The notes: a model not told the origin generated them from the letters alone. DNA of 64,000 nt from Oscillospiraceae bacterium (GCA_029007035.1 JAQXHC010000005.1:62001-126000), one strand, 5' to 3'; positions 18,276 through 26,724 are shown, counted from the first letter of the stretch. Numbers and translations are program-made.

Positions 18276-19571
18276 TCATACTGCCTCTTTTTTTGAATCT
18301 TTTGCTGAGTTGTCGGGAACGCTGATCTTTTCAATGTCAGCTCCGAGAGCCCGGAGCTTACCCTCCATGCAATCGTAACCGCGTTCAATATGGAAAATAT
18401 CCTCGATTTCTGTAATTCCGCTTGCCGCAAGACCTGCAATAATCAGAGCTGCACCTGCACGAAGATCGCAGGCTTTAACCGGCGCACCCATAAGCTTGCC
18501 CGTGCCCTCGATAACTGCAACCTTGCCGTCAACGGAAATATCCGCGCCCATACGCCGAAGCTCATCGACATAGCGGAAACGCTGTTCCCATACCCCCTCG
18601 GTAACGATGCTTGTGCCCTCAGCAAGAGTAAGGAGAGTCGCAATCTGAGGCTGCATATCTGTGGGAAATCCCGGATGAGGAGTTGTCTTGACGCTTGTTT
18701 TCACCAGTGGACCATCGACCCATACGCGCAGAGAATCGTCATACTGTTCAATATTCACGCCGATTTTCTCAAGCTTTTTCGTAATGGATTCAAGATGCTT
18801 CGGAATAATATTTTTAACAATGATGTCGCCTTTGGTAGCTGCTGCGGCGATCATAAATGTACCTGCTTCGATCTGGTCAGGGATCACAGCGTAGTTCGTT
18901 CCGTGAAGCCGTTCAACACCGCGTATCTTGATAACATCCGTGCCTGCGCCCATGATATTCGCGCCCATGGAATTCAGAAAGTTTGCAAGGTCGACTATAT
19001 GCGGCTCTTTGGCGGCATTTTCGATGATAGTCAGTCCCTCCGCCTTGACAGCGGCAAGCATAGCATTCATCGTTGCACCAACGGAAACTACGTCGAGGAA
19101 AATCTGACTTCCTCTGAGCTTATCGGCATTGAGGTCAATCATGCCCTGACTAAGGGTATACTGTGCACCGAGAGCAGAAAATGCCTTCAGATGCTGGTCG
19201 ATAGGTCTGTCTCCAAGTGGACAGCCTCCGGGCATTGAGACCCTTGCCTTATTGAATTTGCCGAGAAGCGCACCAAGGAAGTAATAGGACGCACGCATTT
19301 TTCTTGCGATTTCGTAAGGTACGCAGAATCTGCTGATGCCTGTTGGGTCAATTCTGTAGCTGTCCTTGCCGAGATTTTCGACCTTTGCGCCCATTTCGGT
19401 AAGTATTTTCAGACTGATATTAACGTCGCTGATGTTAGGAACATTCTCCACAACGCAAGGCTCGTCCGAAAGAATAACCGCAGGAAGTATCGCAACGGCA
19501 GCATTTTTCGCTCCGCTGACAGTGACCTCGCCCGTAAGACGCCGACCGCCCTTAATTACAAATTTATCCAA
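18276..19571 (-). CDS. murA: UDP-N-acetylglucosamine 1-carboxyvinyltransferase
   Basis: MurA adds enolpyruvate from PEP to UDP-GlcNAc, the first committed step of peptidoglycan synthesis. The 431-aa protein has the N-terminal GEVTVSGAKNAAVAILPA segment and the active-site loop PGGCPLGDRPIDQH, with Cys117 as the PEP- and fosfomycin-reactive residue. A Cys there predicts fosfomycin sensitivity at the target level. The GGCPLG rather than GGCAIG form occurs in one of the two MurA paralogues of Firmicutes. The start has AAGGAG about 10-12 nt upstream. It stands alone, not in a division cluster. Confidence 0.96.
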   Translation of the reverse strand: MDKFVIKGGRRLTGEVTVSGAKNAAVAILPAVILSDEPCVVENVPNISDVNISLKILTEMGAKVENLGKDSYRIDPTGISRFCVPYEIARKMRASYYFLGALLGKFNKARVSMPGGCPLGDRPIDQHLKAFSALGAQYTLSQGMIDLNADKLRGSQIFLDVVSVGATMNAMLAAVKAEGLTIIENAAKEPHIVDLANFLNSMGANIMGAGTDVIKIRGVERLHGTNYAVIPDQIEAGTFMIAAAATKGDIIVKNIIPKHLESITKKLEKIGVNIEQYDDSLRVWVDGPLVKTSVKTTPHPGFPTDMQPQIATLLTLAEGTSIVTEGVWEQRFRYVDELRRMGADISVDGKVAVIEGTGKLMGAPVKACDLRAGAALIIAGLAASGITEIEDIFHIERGYDCMEGKLRALGADIEKISVPDNSAKDSKKEAV

Positions 19572-19708
19572 AAAACTCTCTCCTTAATTTTCGGGATTAT
19601 ATCTGTCTTTCTCCCGAACTCTTTCTTTTATTCCGTGCCCGAGGCACATTACAACACACAAATATTATACACAATATATTGATCAGTCACATCTCCCTGA
19701 TCTCAGTT

Positions 19709-20530
19709 TTATTTATAATCGCTTATTTTCCAACGGATCTCGCCGCCGTCATATGTTCCAACCTTAACCGACTCTATTACAACATCTGTTGAAGGAATGT
19801 CGCTCCGACCCTGTTCGGGAATGCTGTAGGTTTCAACTTCGGAAATTTTATACACAACGTCAAGGCCGTCGTAGACCTGACCGAAAACAGTATATTCTCC
19901 GTCAAGCCATGGGGTTCCGCCGGCAGTGCTGTAAATTTCCTTTGCCTGGTCGCTGAAGGTATAACCTCTCTGAGCCAAATCCGCGAAGTCGCTGTCGCTG
20001 TAAACCTGACCGGTTACTATATAGAACTGAGAACCGTTAGTGGACGTATTACCGCTGTTTGCATAAGCAACCGCACCTGCCGCATGAATAAGATGAGCAT
20101 CGGTGCCGCCGTCAAACTTACCGCCCCATAATGATTCGCCGCCCATACCTGTTCCCATAGGGTCGCCGCCCTGAATCATAAAGTCCTTGATGACTCTGTG
20201 ATATGTCAGATTGTCATAATAACCCTTCTGAGCGAGTCCGACAAAGTTTTCAACGCCTTTTTCAGCGTATTCGGGGAAAAGCTTGATTTTGATTTCTCCG
20301 TAGTCCTTGACTTTCATTATAATAACCTGCTCGCCGTCTTTGGGAGCGGTGAAATTTGCAATACCATCGCTGAGTGAACCGGGTTTTTCCGATCCAGAGC
20401 TTTCCGAACCGCCGTTATTGCTGTCGGATCCCTTGTCTCCGACAGTCAGGGATACGTCCTTGCCGCATGAAACAAGCATCGGCACTGTAAGCGCGCCGCA
20501 AAGTATAACCGAAAGCATTCTCTTAAGCAT
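19709..20530 (-). CDS. Cyclophilin-type peptidyl-prolyl isomerase, lipoprotein
   Basis: This 273-aa enzyme should sit outside the membrane and speed proline isomerisation in exported proteins. A signal peptide ends with lipobox LVSC (Cys22), then comes a Ser/Gly-rich linker, then the cyclophilin domain with YHRVIKDFMIQGGDPMGTG, GAVAYANSG, NGSQFYIV and VFGQVYDGLDVV. The catalytic Arg (YHRV) and Gln (MIQGGD) are present. I use the ATG at 20530 because AAGGAG is 8 nt upstream; the GTG at 20539 overlaps that site. A consensus-like promoter lies at 20588-20616. Confidence 0.93.
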   Translation of the reverse strand: MLKRMLSVILCGALTVPMLVSCGKDVSLTVGDKGSDSNNGGSESSGSEKPGSLSDGIANFTAPKDGEQVIIMKVKDYGEIKIKLFPEYAEKGVENFVGLAQKGYYDNLTYHRVIKDFMIQGGDPMGTGMGGESLWGGKFDGGTDAHLIHAAGAVAYANSGNTSTNGSQFYIVTGQVYSDSDFADLAQRGYTFSDQAKEIYSTAGGTPWLDGEYTVFGQVYDGLDVVYKISEVETYSIPEQGRSDIPSTDVVIESVKVGTYDGGEIRWKISDYK

Positions 20531-20587
20531 AAAGCTCACTCCTTAAAATTATTAACAAGCACTTCTGTGCAATTTTCCGGCTTGTTT

Positions 20588-20616
20588 ATTATACAATAAT
20601 ATTTTCTCTTTGTAAA
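20588..20616 (-). promoter_or_regulatory. SigA-type promoter for the cyclophilin lipoprotein
   Basis: Minus-strand TTTACA (20616-20611), 17-nt spacer and TATAAT (20593-20588), about 58 nt upstream of the start codon. Confidence 0.8.
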
Positions 20617-20729
20617 TAGTTTCCGTAAATTTTTGTTATGTTTAGGGAAACCTTTCTTGATTCCATGCAAGAAATTCTTCAATTTGCTTTAAAATCCCGT
20701 GACACGGAAAGAATAAATAAAAACATATA

Positions 20730-21548
20730 TCAATTATTTGCTGTTGTTTCCGGTTCTTCCGATGAAGAATATTCCCCGATAGTAACGGACTTAATCATAA
20801 TATCCTCTTTGGGAATTTTATACATTCCGTCCTCTGCACCGTAAGTTTCGAGGGAGGAAAGCTTTTCTATTACGTCAAAGCCCTCATATGTCTGACCGAT
20901 AATCGTAAGCTGCTGTGAAAAGTTCGGTATACCGCCCTTTTCAATAAAAGCATCTGCAAGTTCTTCGCTTCCCGAGGAGCTTTTAAGGGTCTCTTTTTCT
21001 TCATCGGTCATTTCAATTGTATTGAGAAATGCAAGACGGCTTCCGCAGTAGTAGTCGCCGCCTCCGAAAAGAGTTTCAAGAAAGCTCTTATCAACCGTTG
21101 ATGTCAGACAGCATACTGCGCCCTTTAACGGCCATAGATTAGAACTCAGCTCCCGTTTTACAAGCTCGCGGTCTTTGTCGTAGCCATCGGGAAGTGTTCC
21201 GTCCTTGTTCGGCGCACCTGCACCGCAGTAAGCACCCGATTCAGAATGAAAAATATATGTGTCGGTGTAGTATCCGCTTTCAGCAAGCTCCGTGAAGTTT
21301 TTTACTGCATTCGGAGCATATTCGGGATAGAGAACGAAACGTATCTCTCCGAGAGAGGTATCAACAATTGCAATCGGATCGCCTTCCTCCGGAGCTTCAA
21401 GCTGAACCAGTTCGATTGAGCTTACATCGATATATGGTGAATTCCGGCTCTTCATGTAGGCAGAAACAAAAATATATACCAGCATACTTACAGAAAAAAT
21501 GACTATCATAATAAGCAGCGGCTTTAAAATACTCGACTTCTGATTCAT
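20730..21548 (-). CDS. Membrane-anchored cyclophilin-like protein, catalytic residues missing
   Basis: The 272-aa protein has a short cytoplasmic start, a membrane anchor at about 10-34, then a cyclophilin-like domain: AIVDTSLGEIRFVLYPEYAPNAVKNFTELA, a GAVCCLTS strand and TIIGQTYEGFDVIEKL. Where active cyclophilins have FHRV...FMxQGGD, this one reads FHSESGAYCGAGAPNKDG, so the catalytic Arg and the Gln are gone. It probably binds rather than isomerises. I use the ATG at 21548 because AAGGAG lies 6 nt upstream; the ATG at 21593 has no usable spacing. It is the upstream neighbour of the active lipoprotein cyclophilin. Confidence 0.75.
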   Translation of the reverse strand: MNQKSSILKPLLIMIVIFSVSMLVYIFVSAYMKSRNSPYIDVSSIELVQLEAPEEGDPIAIVDTSLGEIRFVLYPEYAPNAVKNFTELAESGYYTDTYIFHSESGAYCGAGAPNKDGTLPDGYDKDRELVKRELSSNLWPLKGAVCCLTSTVDKSFLETLFGGGDYYCGSRLAFLNTIEMTDEEKETLKSSSGSEELADAFIEKGGIPNFSQQLTIIGQTYEGFDVIEKLSSLETYGAEDGMYKIPKEDIMIKSVTIGEYSSSEEPETTANN

Positions 21549-21636
21549 GAAAAACTCCTTAATCGACTTAAATACAGTTGTTTTTTCAGACATCTCCGCA
21601 CAATGCCCGAATAAATGTTATGTGCGTATTGTTTTT

Positions 21637-21665
21637 ATTATATCAAATTAATGCATTATTGTCAA
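21637..21665 (-). promoter_or_regulatory. Consensus SigA promoter for the cyclophilin-like gene
   Basis: Minus-strand TTGACA (21665-21660), 17-nt spacer and TATAAT (21642-21637); both hexamers match consensus exactly. Confidence 0.88.
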
Positions 21666-21801
21666 TATTTGCGAGAAAATAAAAATGAACGGAGAGAAAA
21701 TATGAAAGCCTCCGGTATGAAATAGTGTTGAATATATAATACCCCGAACAGATATGCGTATGCGGAAAATATATTTTTAAAAAATAAAACTGTAAAAACA
21801 T

Positions 21802-21830
21802 TTGAAATCTGTCTTAATATATGTTATAAT
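21802..21830 (+). promoter_or_regulatory. SigA-type promoter for the signal-peptidase-like gene
   Basis: TTGAAA (21802-21807), 17-nt spacer, TATAAT (21825-21830), leaving a leader of about 125 nt before the start codon. Confidence 0.8.
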
Positions 21831-21961
21831 AGAAATATATCCGCCGAATGCGCGGAATAAATCCGGAACACTACTTATTTAAAATATACTGTTCAAGGCT
21901 TGAAATATCGGAAAAACTACGGACTATGAACAGTGAATAAAAAGAAAAGGAAATGATAAAA

Positions 21962-23149
21962 ATGGAATCAAAAAAAGGCTTTTCCCTGCTCAGACTGCTC
22001 ATCACAATTATCTGTCTGGCTCTGATTATTGCATCTCTTACGGTTAACATTCTGTTTTCCCGAAACAAAGTCCCTAATCTGTTCGGAAGATATATCTATA
22101 TCGTTGAACCAAATAACCCTCTCGGCAGCAATCTGACAGAGGGTGCGGCTATTCTGGCTGCCGACGCTAAAAACACAGAGGTCGCTGTTAAAGATATCGT
22201 CCTCTGCTATCCGGCATCTTCCCCCGATACGCTCAGCCTCAGAAGCATCTGTGAAGTACTTCATACCGAGGAAAACGGTCAGCTTGTCTCAAAATATACA
22301 ACCGGTACTTCTCTCGGAGTCGAAGCAGAAAGCGCTATCACAAAGGATAAAATCGTTGCCGTCTGCACACGCAGTCCGATTAGCCTTGAGCTTGGAAAAT
22401 ATATCACCTTTACCACAGGCTGGAAAGGTATTCTCCTTGAGCTTGTTCTCCCCTGTGTGATTCTTGTTATTTTCATTATCGCAAAAATCGCTGCCTCGGA
22501 TAAGGACGAGGACGATGAGGAAAATGATTTCTACGAATACGATGCAGACGAAGCAGCCGCAGAGGCAAGACGTCCCGTATCCCACGCAAAGGGAAATACT
22601 CCGCTCTTTGAACCATCACAGGAGATTCAGCCCAGCGATGATTTCGAGCGCAAAAAGATGTCGATTGCCGAGCATTTCAGCCAGAAGCAGGTCAATCCGA
22701 ATTCTCCATATCAGAAGGAAAAAGAGCGTACCATGCAGTTCAAGGCTCAGCGTTCGGCTGAAACAGCCTTTGCTGCAAGAAATATGGGAGGACAGTCATC
22801 AACCGCTCCGACTGCCGACGCTCTCCGTGAGGAAATGCTCAGAAAAACCGCAGAGGCAGAGGGTACAGGTTCATTCAGCACACGTACCTACGGTCAGCAC
22901 GAAGCAGGTGCAGTTTCCGATAATACAGGCGTACTTTCAAAGTCTCAGCTTGCTGAAATGGCAAGAAATGAAGTTCCAAAGACCGCTCCTCTGAGAAGTC
23001 CCGCACACGCAGCTCCGAGAAAGAGCAGTTCCCCCGATATTGATGATATCATCAAAAAGTCTGACGCGAATGCACGTAAGAAGAACACGGATAATATGTC
23101 TGTCGATGATCTTATCATGATGATCGAAAACGAGAAGAAAAAGCTCTGA
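21962..23149 (+). CDS. SipW-type signal-peptidase-like membrane protein, probably inactive
   Basis: The 395-aa protein has a membrane segment at 8-31, an outside domain, a second membrane segment at 157-176, and a 220-residue acidic, Ala/Glu/Ser-rich cytoplasmic tail. The outside part keeps the frame of SipW-like S26 peptidases: YIYIVEPNNPLGSNLTEGA, a VAVKDIVLC strand, a KYTTGTS turn and TTGWKGILLELVLPCVILVI before the last helix. The SGSMEP serine is replaced by EPNNPLG and the THR histidine by ICEVL, so catalysis is unlikely. The fold call is inference. ATG 21962 suits the AAAGGA site better than ATG 21953. Confidence 0.55.
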   Translation: MESKKGFSLLRLLITIICLALIIASLTVNILFSRNKVPNLFGRYIYIVEPNNPLGSNLTEGAAILAADAKNTEVAVKDIVLCYPASSPDTLSLRSICEVLHTEENGQLVSKYTTGTSLGVEAESAITKDKIVAVCTRSPISLELGKYITFTTGWKGILLELVLPCVILVIFIIAKIAASDKDEDDEENDFYEYDADEAAAEARRPVSHAKGNTPLFEPSQEIQPSDDFERKKMSIAEHFSQKQVNPNSPYQKEKERTMQFKAQRSAETAFAARNMGGQSSTAPTADALREEMLRKTAEAEGTGSFSTRTYGQHEAGAVSDNTGVLSKSQLAEMARNEVPKTAPLRSPAHAAPRKSSSPDIDDIIKKSDANARKKNTDNMSVDDLIMMIENEKKKL

Positions 23150-23156
23150 TAAAACC

Positions 23157-23187
23157 AAACGCCCCTGTCACTGCGGCAGGGGCGTTT
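23157..23187 (+). terminator. Intrinsic terminator
   Basis: AAACGCCCCTG (23157-23167) pairs with CAGGGGCGTTT (23177-23187) around a 9-nt loop, followed by TTCTTC. It is 8 nt after the stop of the signal-peptidase-like gene; the A-rich left side lets it also serve the leftward trio. Confidence 0.85.
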
Positions 23188-23248
23188 CTTCATATTAAGT
23201 TAAGGCAGCAACGAATAATTCTTGGCTTTGCACACATTTTTCCTGAAT

Positions 23249-23647
23249 TTAAAGCGTTTCATAAAAATATTCCGTTCCGAAAACTTTTTCTCCTCCGCAA
23301 AGGGCAAGAGTGAGCTTCTGACCGCCGTAATACATTGCAGTGACTTGTTTTTCCGCATAGTACAAATGCGAAACAAGCCTTTCACTGACTCCCGAAACCG
23401 GAATCGGCATGGGATAGCCGTCATTTACCGCGGAAATACACCTCATCATATATTGCGGATATGGCGGCGCACAGTCCGGTATATACGCCATGTCCGGAAG
23501 CGGTACCGGTTTGGGATAACTGCCCGAAACTGTCCGCATCATATACTGCGGATAGGGCTTAGGACAATCCGGAATTTCCGAAAGCTCAGGGAGATTCTCC
23601 ATTGTCGGGTAGCCGCCGTTTCTTCCTGCAATTATAATCTGACTCAT
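23249..23647 (-). CDS. Small Pro/Tyr-rich repeat protein of a phage-tail-like set
   Basis: I do not recognise this 132-aa protein. It has two copies of a 31-residue repeat: IPDC at 25 and 56, YPQYMMR at 32 and 63, each preceded by a GYP or SYP segment, with a third partial start at GYPMPIPV (77). The C-terminal 45 residues (YYAEKQVTAMYYGGQKLTLALCGGEKVFGTEYF) look like beta strands. No signal peptide or membrane segment is visible. It follows the 307-aa beta-helix-like gene by 2 nt and is the last gene of the set. A structural or fibre-tip role is inference from neighbours. Confidence 0.6.
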   Translation of the reverse strand: MSQIIIAGRNGGYPTMENLPELSEIPDCPKPYPQYMMRTVSGSYPKPVPLPDMAYIPDCAPPYPQYMMRCISAVNDGYPMPIPVSGVSERLVSHLYYAEKQVTAMYYGGQKLTLALCGGEKVFGTEYFYETL

Positions 23648-23649
23648 GA

Positions 23650-24573
23650 TTATTCACCCTCGCAGGAATATCCGACAGAACGCAGATACGCGGCATTTTT
23701 GCATTGCTCCGACGCAAGTGAAAGCAGTCTTGCCGCTTGCTCGCTGCTGTTTGTATTGATGATTTCAGCTTCGCCTGAGTTTTCATTATCCCAGAAGCAT
23801 ACCGTATTGATTTCGGAATTCCATAAAACACTGCTGCAGCCCTCATACCTGATCACCTGATAACAATTTGACGCCGCGCCGCCATCCGCAAATAAAAAGC
23901 TCTCCGGCGTAGTCTCTGTCTGAAAACGGATTCTGCCGAAAAATCCGGTATCCGACATTGGAATATCCTTGAAGAATCCGTTAATGGAACTGTCGGAATC
24001 GACATTATATACAATCGTATCAAATCTGAACTGACAGCCCGTAAAGCTGCCGTTTTTCAGGAAGTTGTGTGCTGAATGCAGCGAACCGTTGATAATAAAT
24101 GTGCAGTATTTGAACTTCTGACACAGCGAATTTGTTCCGAAAAGCGAACCGGAATTCGTGTTAAACTGCGGTGTTGTTCCCTCGTAGAGATTAAGAACAA
24201 ATTTGCAGTTTTCATAAGTATAATTTACCGCCGGAAGTTTTGGATTGTTTACAAGACTGAATGTTGAGCAGCTGAATTCTGCTTCAATGTTCAGATTTTT
24301 AATCGTCAGTCCATAGCTGTGAGTACCAAGGAAAAGCGAAGCGTCAGAGGCAGGGGAAGTTTTATAGATTCCGCGTATCGTATGTCCCTGACCGTCAAAA
24401 GTTGCAAATTCAAGATTTATCGGAACATAGTCCGTTGCGTATGACGTTCCCGTAAAATCTATGTCGTTGTTGAGCCTGAAATGATAGTTATATTGACCTT
24501 TATTATAAATCTGCTTTATATCATTGATATCATAGATTACATAAGGATCTCCCGATGAGCCTGAACCTGTCAT
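23650..24573 (-). CDS. Beta-helix, GLUG-like protein of a phage-tail-like set
   Basis: The 307-aa protein opens MTGSGSSGDPYVIYDINDIK, the GSG-x-x-DPY-I lead-in seen in many phage and surface beta-helix proteins, followed by YHFRLNNDIDFTG, FDGQGHTIRGIY and YGLTIKNLNIEA, typical of GLUG-type right-handed beta-helices. It has no signal peptide, so it is not an ordinary exported adhesin. AAGGAG for this gene is the last two sense codons plus stop of the preceding gene, indicating tight coupling. The family call is from pattern alone; a tail-spike or receptor-binding role is plausible but unproven. Confidence 0.6.
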   Translation of the reverse strand: MTGSGSSGDPYVIYDINDIKQIYNKGQYNYHFRLNNDIDFTGTSYATDYVPINLEFATFDGQGHTIRGIYKTSPASDASLFLGTHSYGLTIKNLNIEAEFSCSTFSLVNNPKLPAVNYTYENCKFVLNLYEGTTPQFNTNSGSLFGTNSLCQKFKYCTFIINGSLHSAHNFLKNGSFTGCQFRFDTIVYNVDSDSSINGFFKDIPMSDTGFFGRIRFQTETTPESFLFADGGAASNCYQVIRYEGCSSVLWNSEINTVCFWDNENSGEAEIINTNSSEQAARLLSLASEQCKNAAYLRSVGYSCEGE

Positions 24574-24577
24574 AAAA

Positions 24578-25264
24578 TCACTCCTTTATGATGACATACA
24601 GCGAATTCTGCTTAGGTGTAACCGATGCGTACTGAGCCGCCGTCATCGGAATTACCTCGGGACGGGAAAGGAAAACCGCGATATCCGAGTCCATATCGTC
24701 AAGTCTTTCTTCAACGGCTGATATATCAAATTCGCTGATAATATTTTCAATCTGAGCCTTTCCCGAAGCTGCTGCACTTGTAATATCCGCTGCAGCCTGC
24801 GCCGACGAATCGGATATTTTCTCCAGAGCCGACGAAGCAACACCGGCGATTTCCGAGATGATCTGCTCAGCGGCATCAGGTATGGGAAGATTTTCCCCTT
24901 TTGGTGATTCTGCAACAAAAACAGGCTCCATACCGAATTTCAATATGAGCCGGGATTCACCGCCGCTGTCGGTGACGGATGCTCTCAGCTCCAGCTTCAG
25001 CTCACCGGACACTGCTGTGAAGCTCTCGGAAACATTCCAGCTGAAAATCAGCGAATAGTCCGAGATATCAGGCACAATCACCTGCTGAGCTTCGCCGCCG
25101 TTCTCATTGATTCCTCGCATCAGAAACGAACAATGGCTCAGATCATTTCCGCCGTAAAAACGTTCGGTGATAATGGTGATCGTATCGGCAAACTTTTCAC
25201 CCTGTCTGAACAGTCCGGAAAAAGCATAAGTGGGGATATTTTTACCGTCTGCATAAATTTCCAT
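24578..25264 (-). CDS. Phage baseplate or tail-fibre-like protein
   Basis: The 228-aa protein starts MEIYADGKNIPTYAFSGLF and has a beta-rich N-terminal domain (about 1-118), an Ala/Ser-rich helical or coiled-coil stretch (about 130-190) and a closing ITAAQY...LYVIIKE-type motif (PMTAAQYASVTPKQNSLYVI). That end resembles the I-x-LT-x-x-EYDAL...NTLYxI motif common at the ends or joints of phage tail-fibre and baseplate proteins. There is no signal peptide. It is the first gene of the three-gene set, with AGGAGG 6 nt before its ATG. No capsid, terminase, lysis or integrase gene is nearby. Confidence 0.6.
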   Translation of the reverse strand: MEIYADGKNIPTYAFSGLFRQGEKFADTITIITERFYGGNDLSHCSFLMRGINENGGEAQQVIVPDISDYSLIFSWNVSESFTAVSGELKLELRASVTDSGGESRLILKFGMEPVFVAESPKGENLPIPDAAEQIISEIAGVASSALEKISDSSAQAAADITSAAASGKAQIENIISEFDISAVEERLDDMDSDIAVFLSRPEVIPMTAAQYASVTPKQNSLYVIIKE

Positions 25265-25286
25265 TATTATCCTCCTTATTTTAATA

Positions 25287-25308
25287 TTAAGGCAATACCG
25301 CGCAGAGC
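25287..25308. repeat. Dispersed repeat fragment, TACCGCGCAGAG type
   Basis: The 12-mer TACCGCGCAGAG near 25296 recurs downstream of lysC near 28548, each in an intergenic gap with other partly matching bases. The rest of the gap 25265-25503 shows no gene. Confidence 0.35.
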
Positions 25309-25503
25309 TTGTACCGAGCGATTTGGGTTACCTTAAGGAGACTCCGCAGTTTCTCCCGACAAGGAGCTTAAAAACAGACTCATTCAATGCAGTGAAGTTG
25401 AATAAGCCTAAAAATTTACAAAATGTTCACATTTAATTAGTTCAGTCCGAATCAAATACCGCATATATTTTTTTGTAAGTGATTTTCGGATTGCTTCTCT
25501 GAC

Positions 25504-25535
25504 AAAAAAGCCCATGGAATTTATTTTCCATGGGC
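25504..25535 (-). terminator. Intrinsic terminator of the VanY-type gene
   Basis: GCCCATGGAA (25510-25519) and TTCCATGGGC (25526-25535) form a perfect 10-bp stem. On the minus strand a run of six T follows (25509-25504), 8 nt after the gene end. Confidence 0.92.
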
Positions 25536-25542
25536 GGACTTT

Positions 25543-26724
25543 TTATTCACTTTCAGAGATTTCGTCTGAACTTTCATCAGAAGAACCGTTATCTGTACTT
25601 TTCTCGGAATTATCATCATTACCTTCGTCAGTCGATTCAGCAGAGCTATTATCGTCAGAACTGTCTCCGGATGATTCACTTCCGTAAACGGTAGGTTTCT
25701 CCGCAGTCTGTTCAACGTCTTCACCGCAGTAAACGGTCACGATAAAGCCGTCGATATTATTTCCCGATATTTCGTATTTTTTGCCTGTCGGGACAGGAAC
25801 ATACGTCTGCTCTGAACCATCGTCTGAGGAAACGAAATAAACCTCATATTCAACGGAATTTCCATCGGTAAAGCTCAGATGCTCGCCGCTGTAAGGATGC
25901 TCCCTTATGAGGTCGATGTATTCCTCAAAACAGAGATTATTGGTGTACATATAATAAGCGTGAGGCACGCCGACATACCGATAATGCCATGCCTCATACT
26001 GAATTTCGGTAATTTCGGTTTTATTTTCGGGATATCGAAGTATAAAGCCGTATTTCCAGCAGTTTTTATTAATCCAGTCATACTCACCGGTTCCGTCGTA
26101 GTCCCAAGTCGTACTCGTGGTGAAATCCATTGCATAACCGGACTCATGCTCGCTGTGACCGGGAAGGGCTACGCGCGTTGAGGTAGCGTTTCCGGTTGAT
26201 TCAAGGTCGGCATCATAAAGCTCCTGCTGTTTTTCGGTAGTCCTGAATCCGCCGATAACCACAAGATCATCATAACCCGTGGCAGTATTGAAATCGCGAG
26301 TCATGCTGACAAGAGGCGCATAAATCCGACGCTGGATCTTCATATCATAATCGTTGCCGATAATATATGTCTCGGAATCAAGGTGATCGTTTGCCTCATT
26401 AATTGAGATGAGGTCTTCGTTTCCGCCGAGATATTCATGCTGATTATTCACAAGAATCAAATCACCGCGGAATTTATCCTTAGTGGAGTATGGTACATTT
26501 TCGTAAATTACTGCATTAGGGTCAGGAGTCTCGATAACAGACTCGGTAACGATGAGACTTACATCAGAAACATCCTCAACAGGCGCGCTTCCCACATCCG
26601 AGGTTCTGCTGACTGCAGTATAAATACCGTATCCGCCGAGACCGATAATAACCGCCGAAATCGCAGTCTCGGTAACGATCCTTGCACGGCGCATACTTTT
26701 TCTCATATTATTATCTTTTCTCAT
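25543..26724 (-). CDS. D-alanyl-D-alanine carboxypeptidase, VanY/M15B type
   Basis: This 393-aa wall enzyme should remove the terminal D-Ala of peptidoglycan stem peptides. An N-terminal basic stretch and a membrane segment (about 17-37) anchor it outside the cell. The M15 zinc motif is present as SEHESGYAMD (His193, Asp200) and EAWHYRYVG (Glu244, His247), all in the expected spacing. The last 60 residues are almost only Ser, Asp, Glu and Asn, a disordered acidic tail. AAGGAG sits 6 nt before the ATG. There is no vanRS-HAX cluster, so this is a housekeeping carboxypeptidase rather than a sign of glycopeptide resistance. Confidence 0.93.
   Translation of the reverse strand: MRKDNNMRKSMRRARIVTETAISAVIIGLGGYGIYTAVSRTSDVGSAPVEDVSDVSLIVTESVIETPDPNAVIYENVPYSTKDKFRGDLILVNNQHEYLGGNEDLISINEANDHLDSETYIIGNDYDMKIQRRIYAPLVSMTRDFNTATGYDDLVVIGGFRTTEKQQELYDADLESTGNATSTRVALPGHSEHESGYAMDFTTSTTWDYDGTGEYDWINKNCWKYGFILRYPENKTEITEIQYEAWHYRYVGVPHAYYMYTNNLCFEEYIDLIREHPYSGEHLSFTDGNSVEYEVYFVSSDDGSEQTYVPVPTGKKYEISGNNIDGFIVTVYCGEDVEQTAEKPTVYGSESSGDSSDDNSSAESTDEGNDDNSEKSTDNGSSDESSDEISESE

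Larger units (their letters stand above)
21549..21961. other. Divergent promoter region
   Basis: This 413-base AT-rich gap separates the divergent cyclophilin-like and signal-peptidase-like genes. It holds one strong promoter for each direction (21637-21665 leftward, 21802-21830 rightward). Between them I see no gene or strong hairpin. Confidence 0.6.

Noticed and set aside
17950-18378. 142-codon open frame on the plus strand
   Set aside because: It starts in the loop of the leader hairpin, crosses the murA end on the other strand and shows no ribosome site or family resemblance.
23249-25264. Intact prophage
   Set aside because: Only three tail-like genes, with no head, packaging, lysis or integration genes on either side and no attachment repeats seen.
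25543-26724. Vancomycin resistance gene
   Set aside because: VanY-type enzyme alone, without vanH, vanA, vanX or a vanRS pair; a housekeeping carboxypeptidase fits better.
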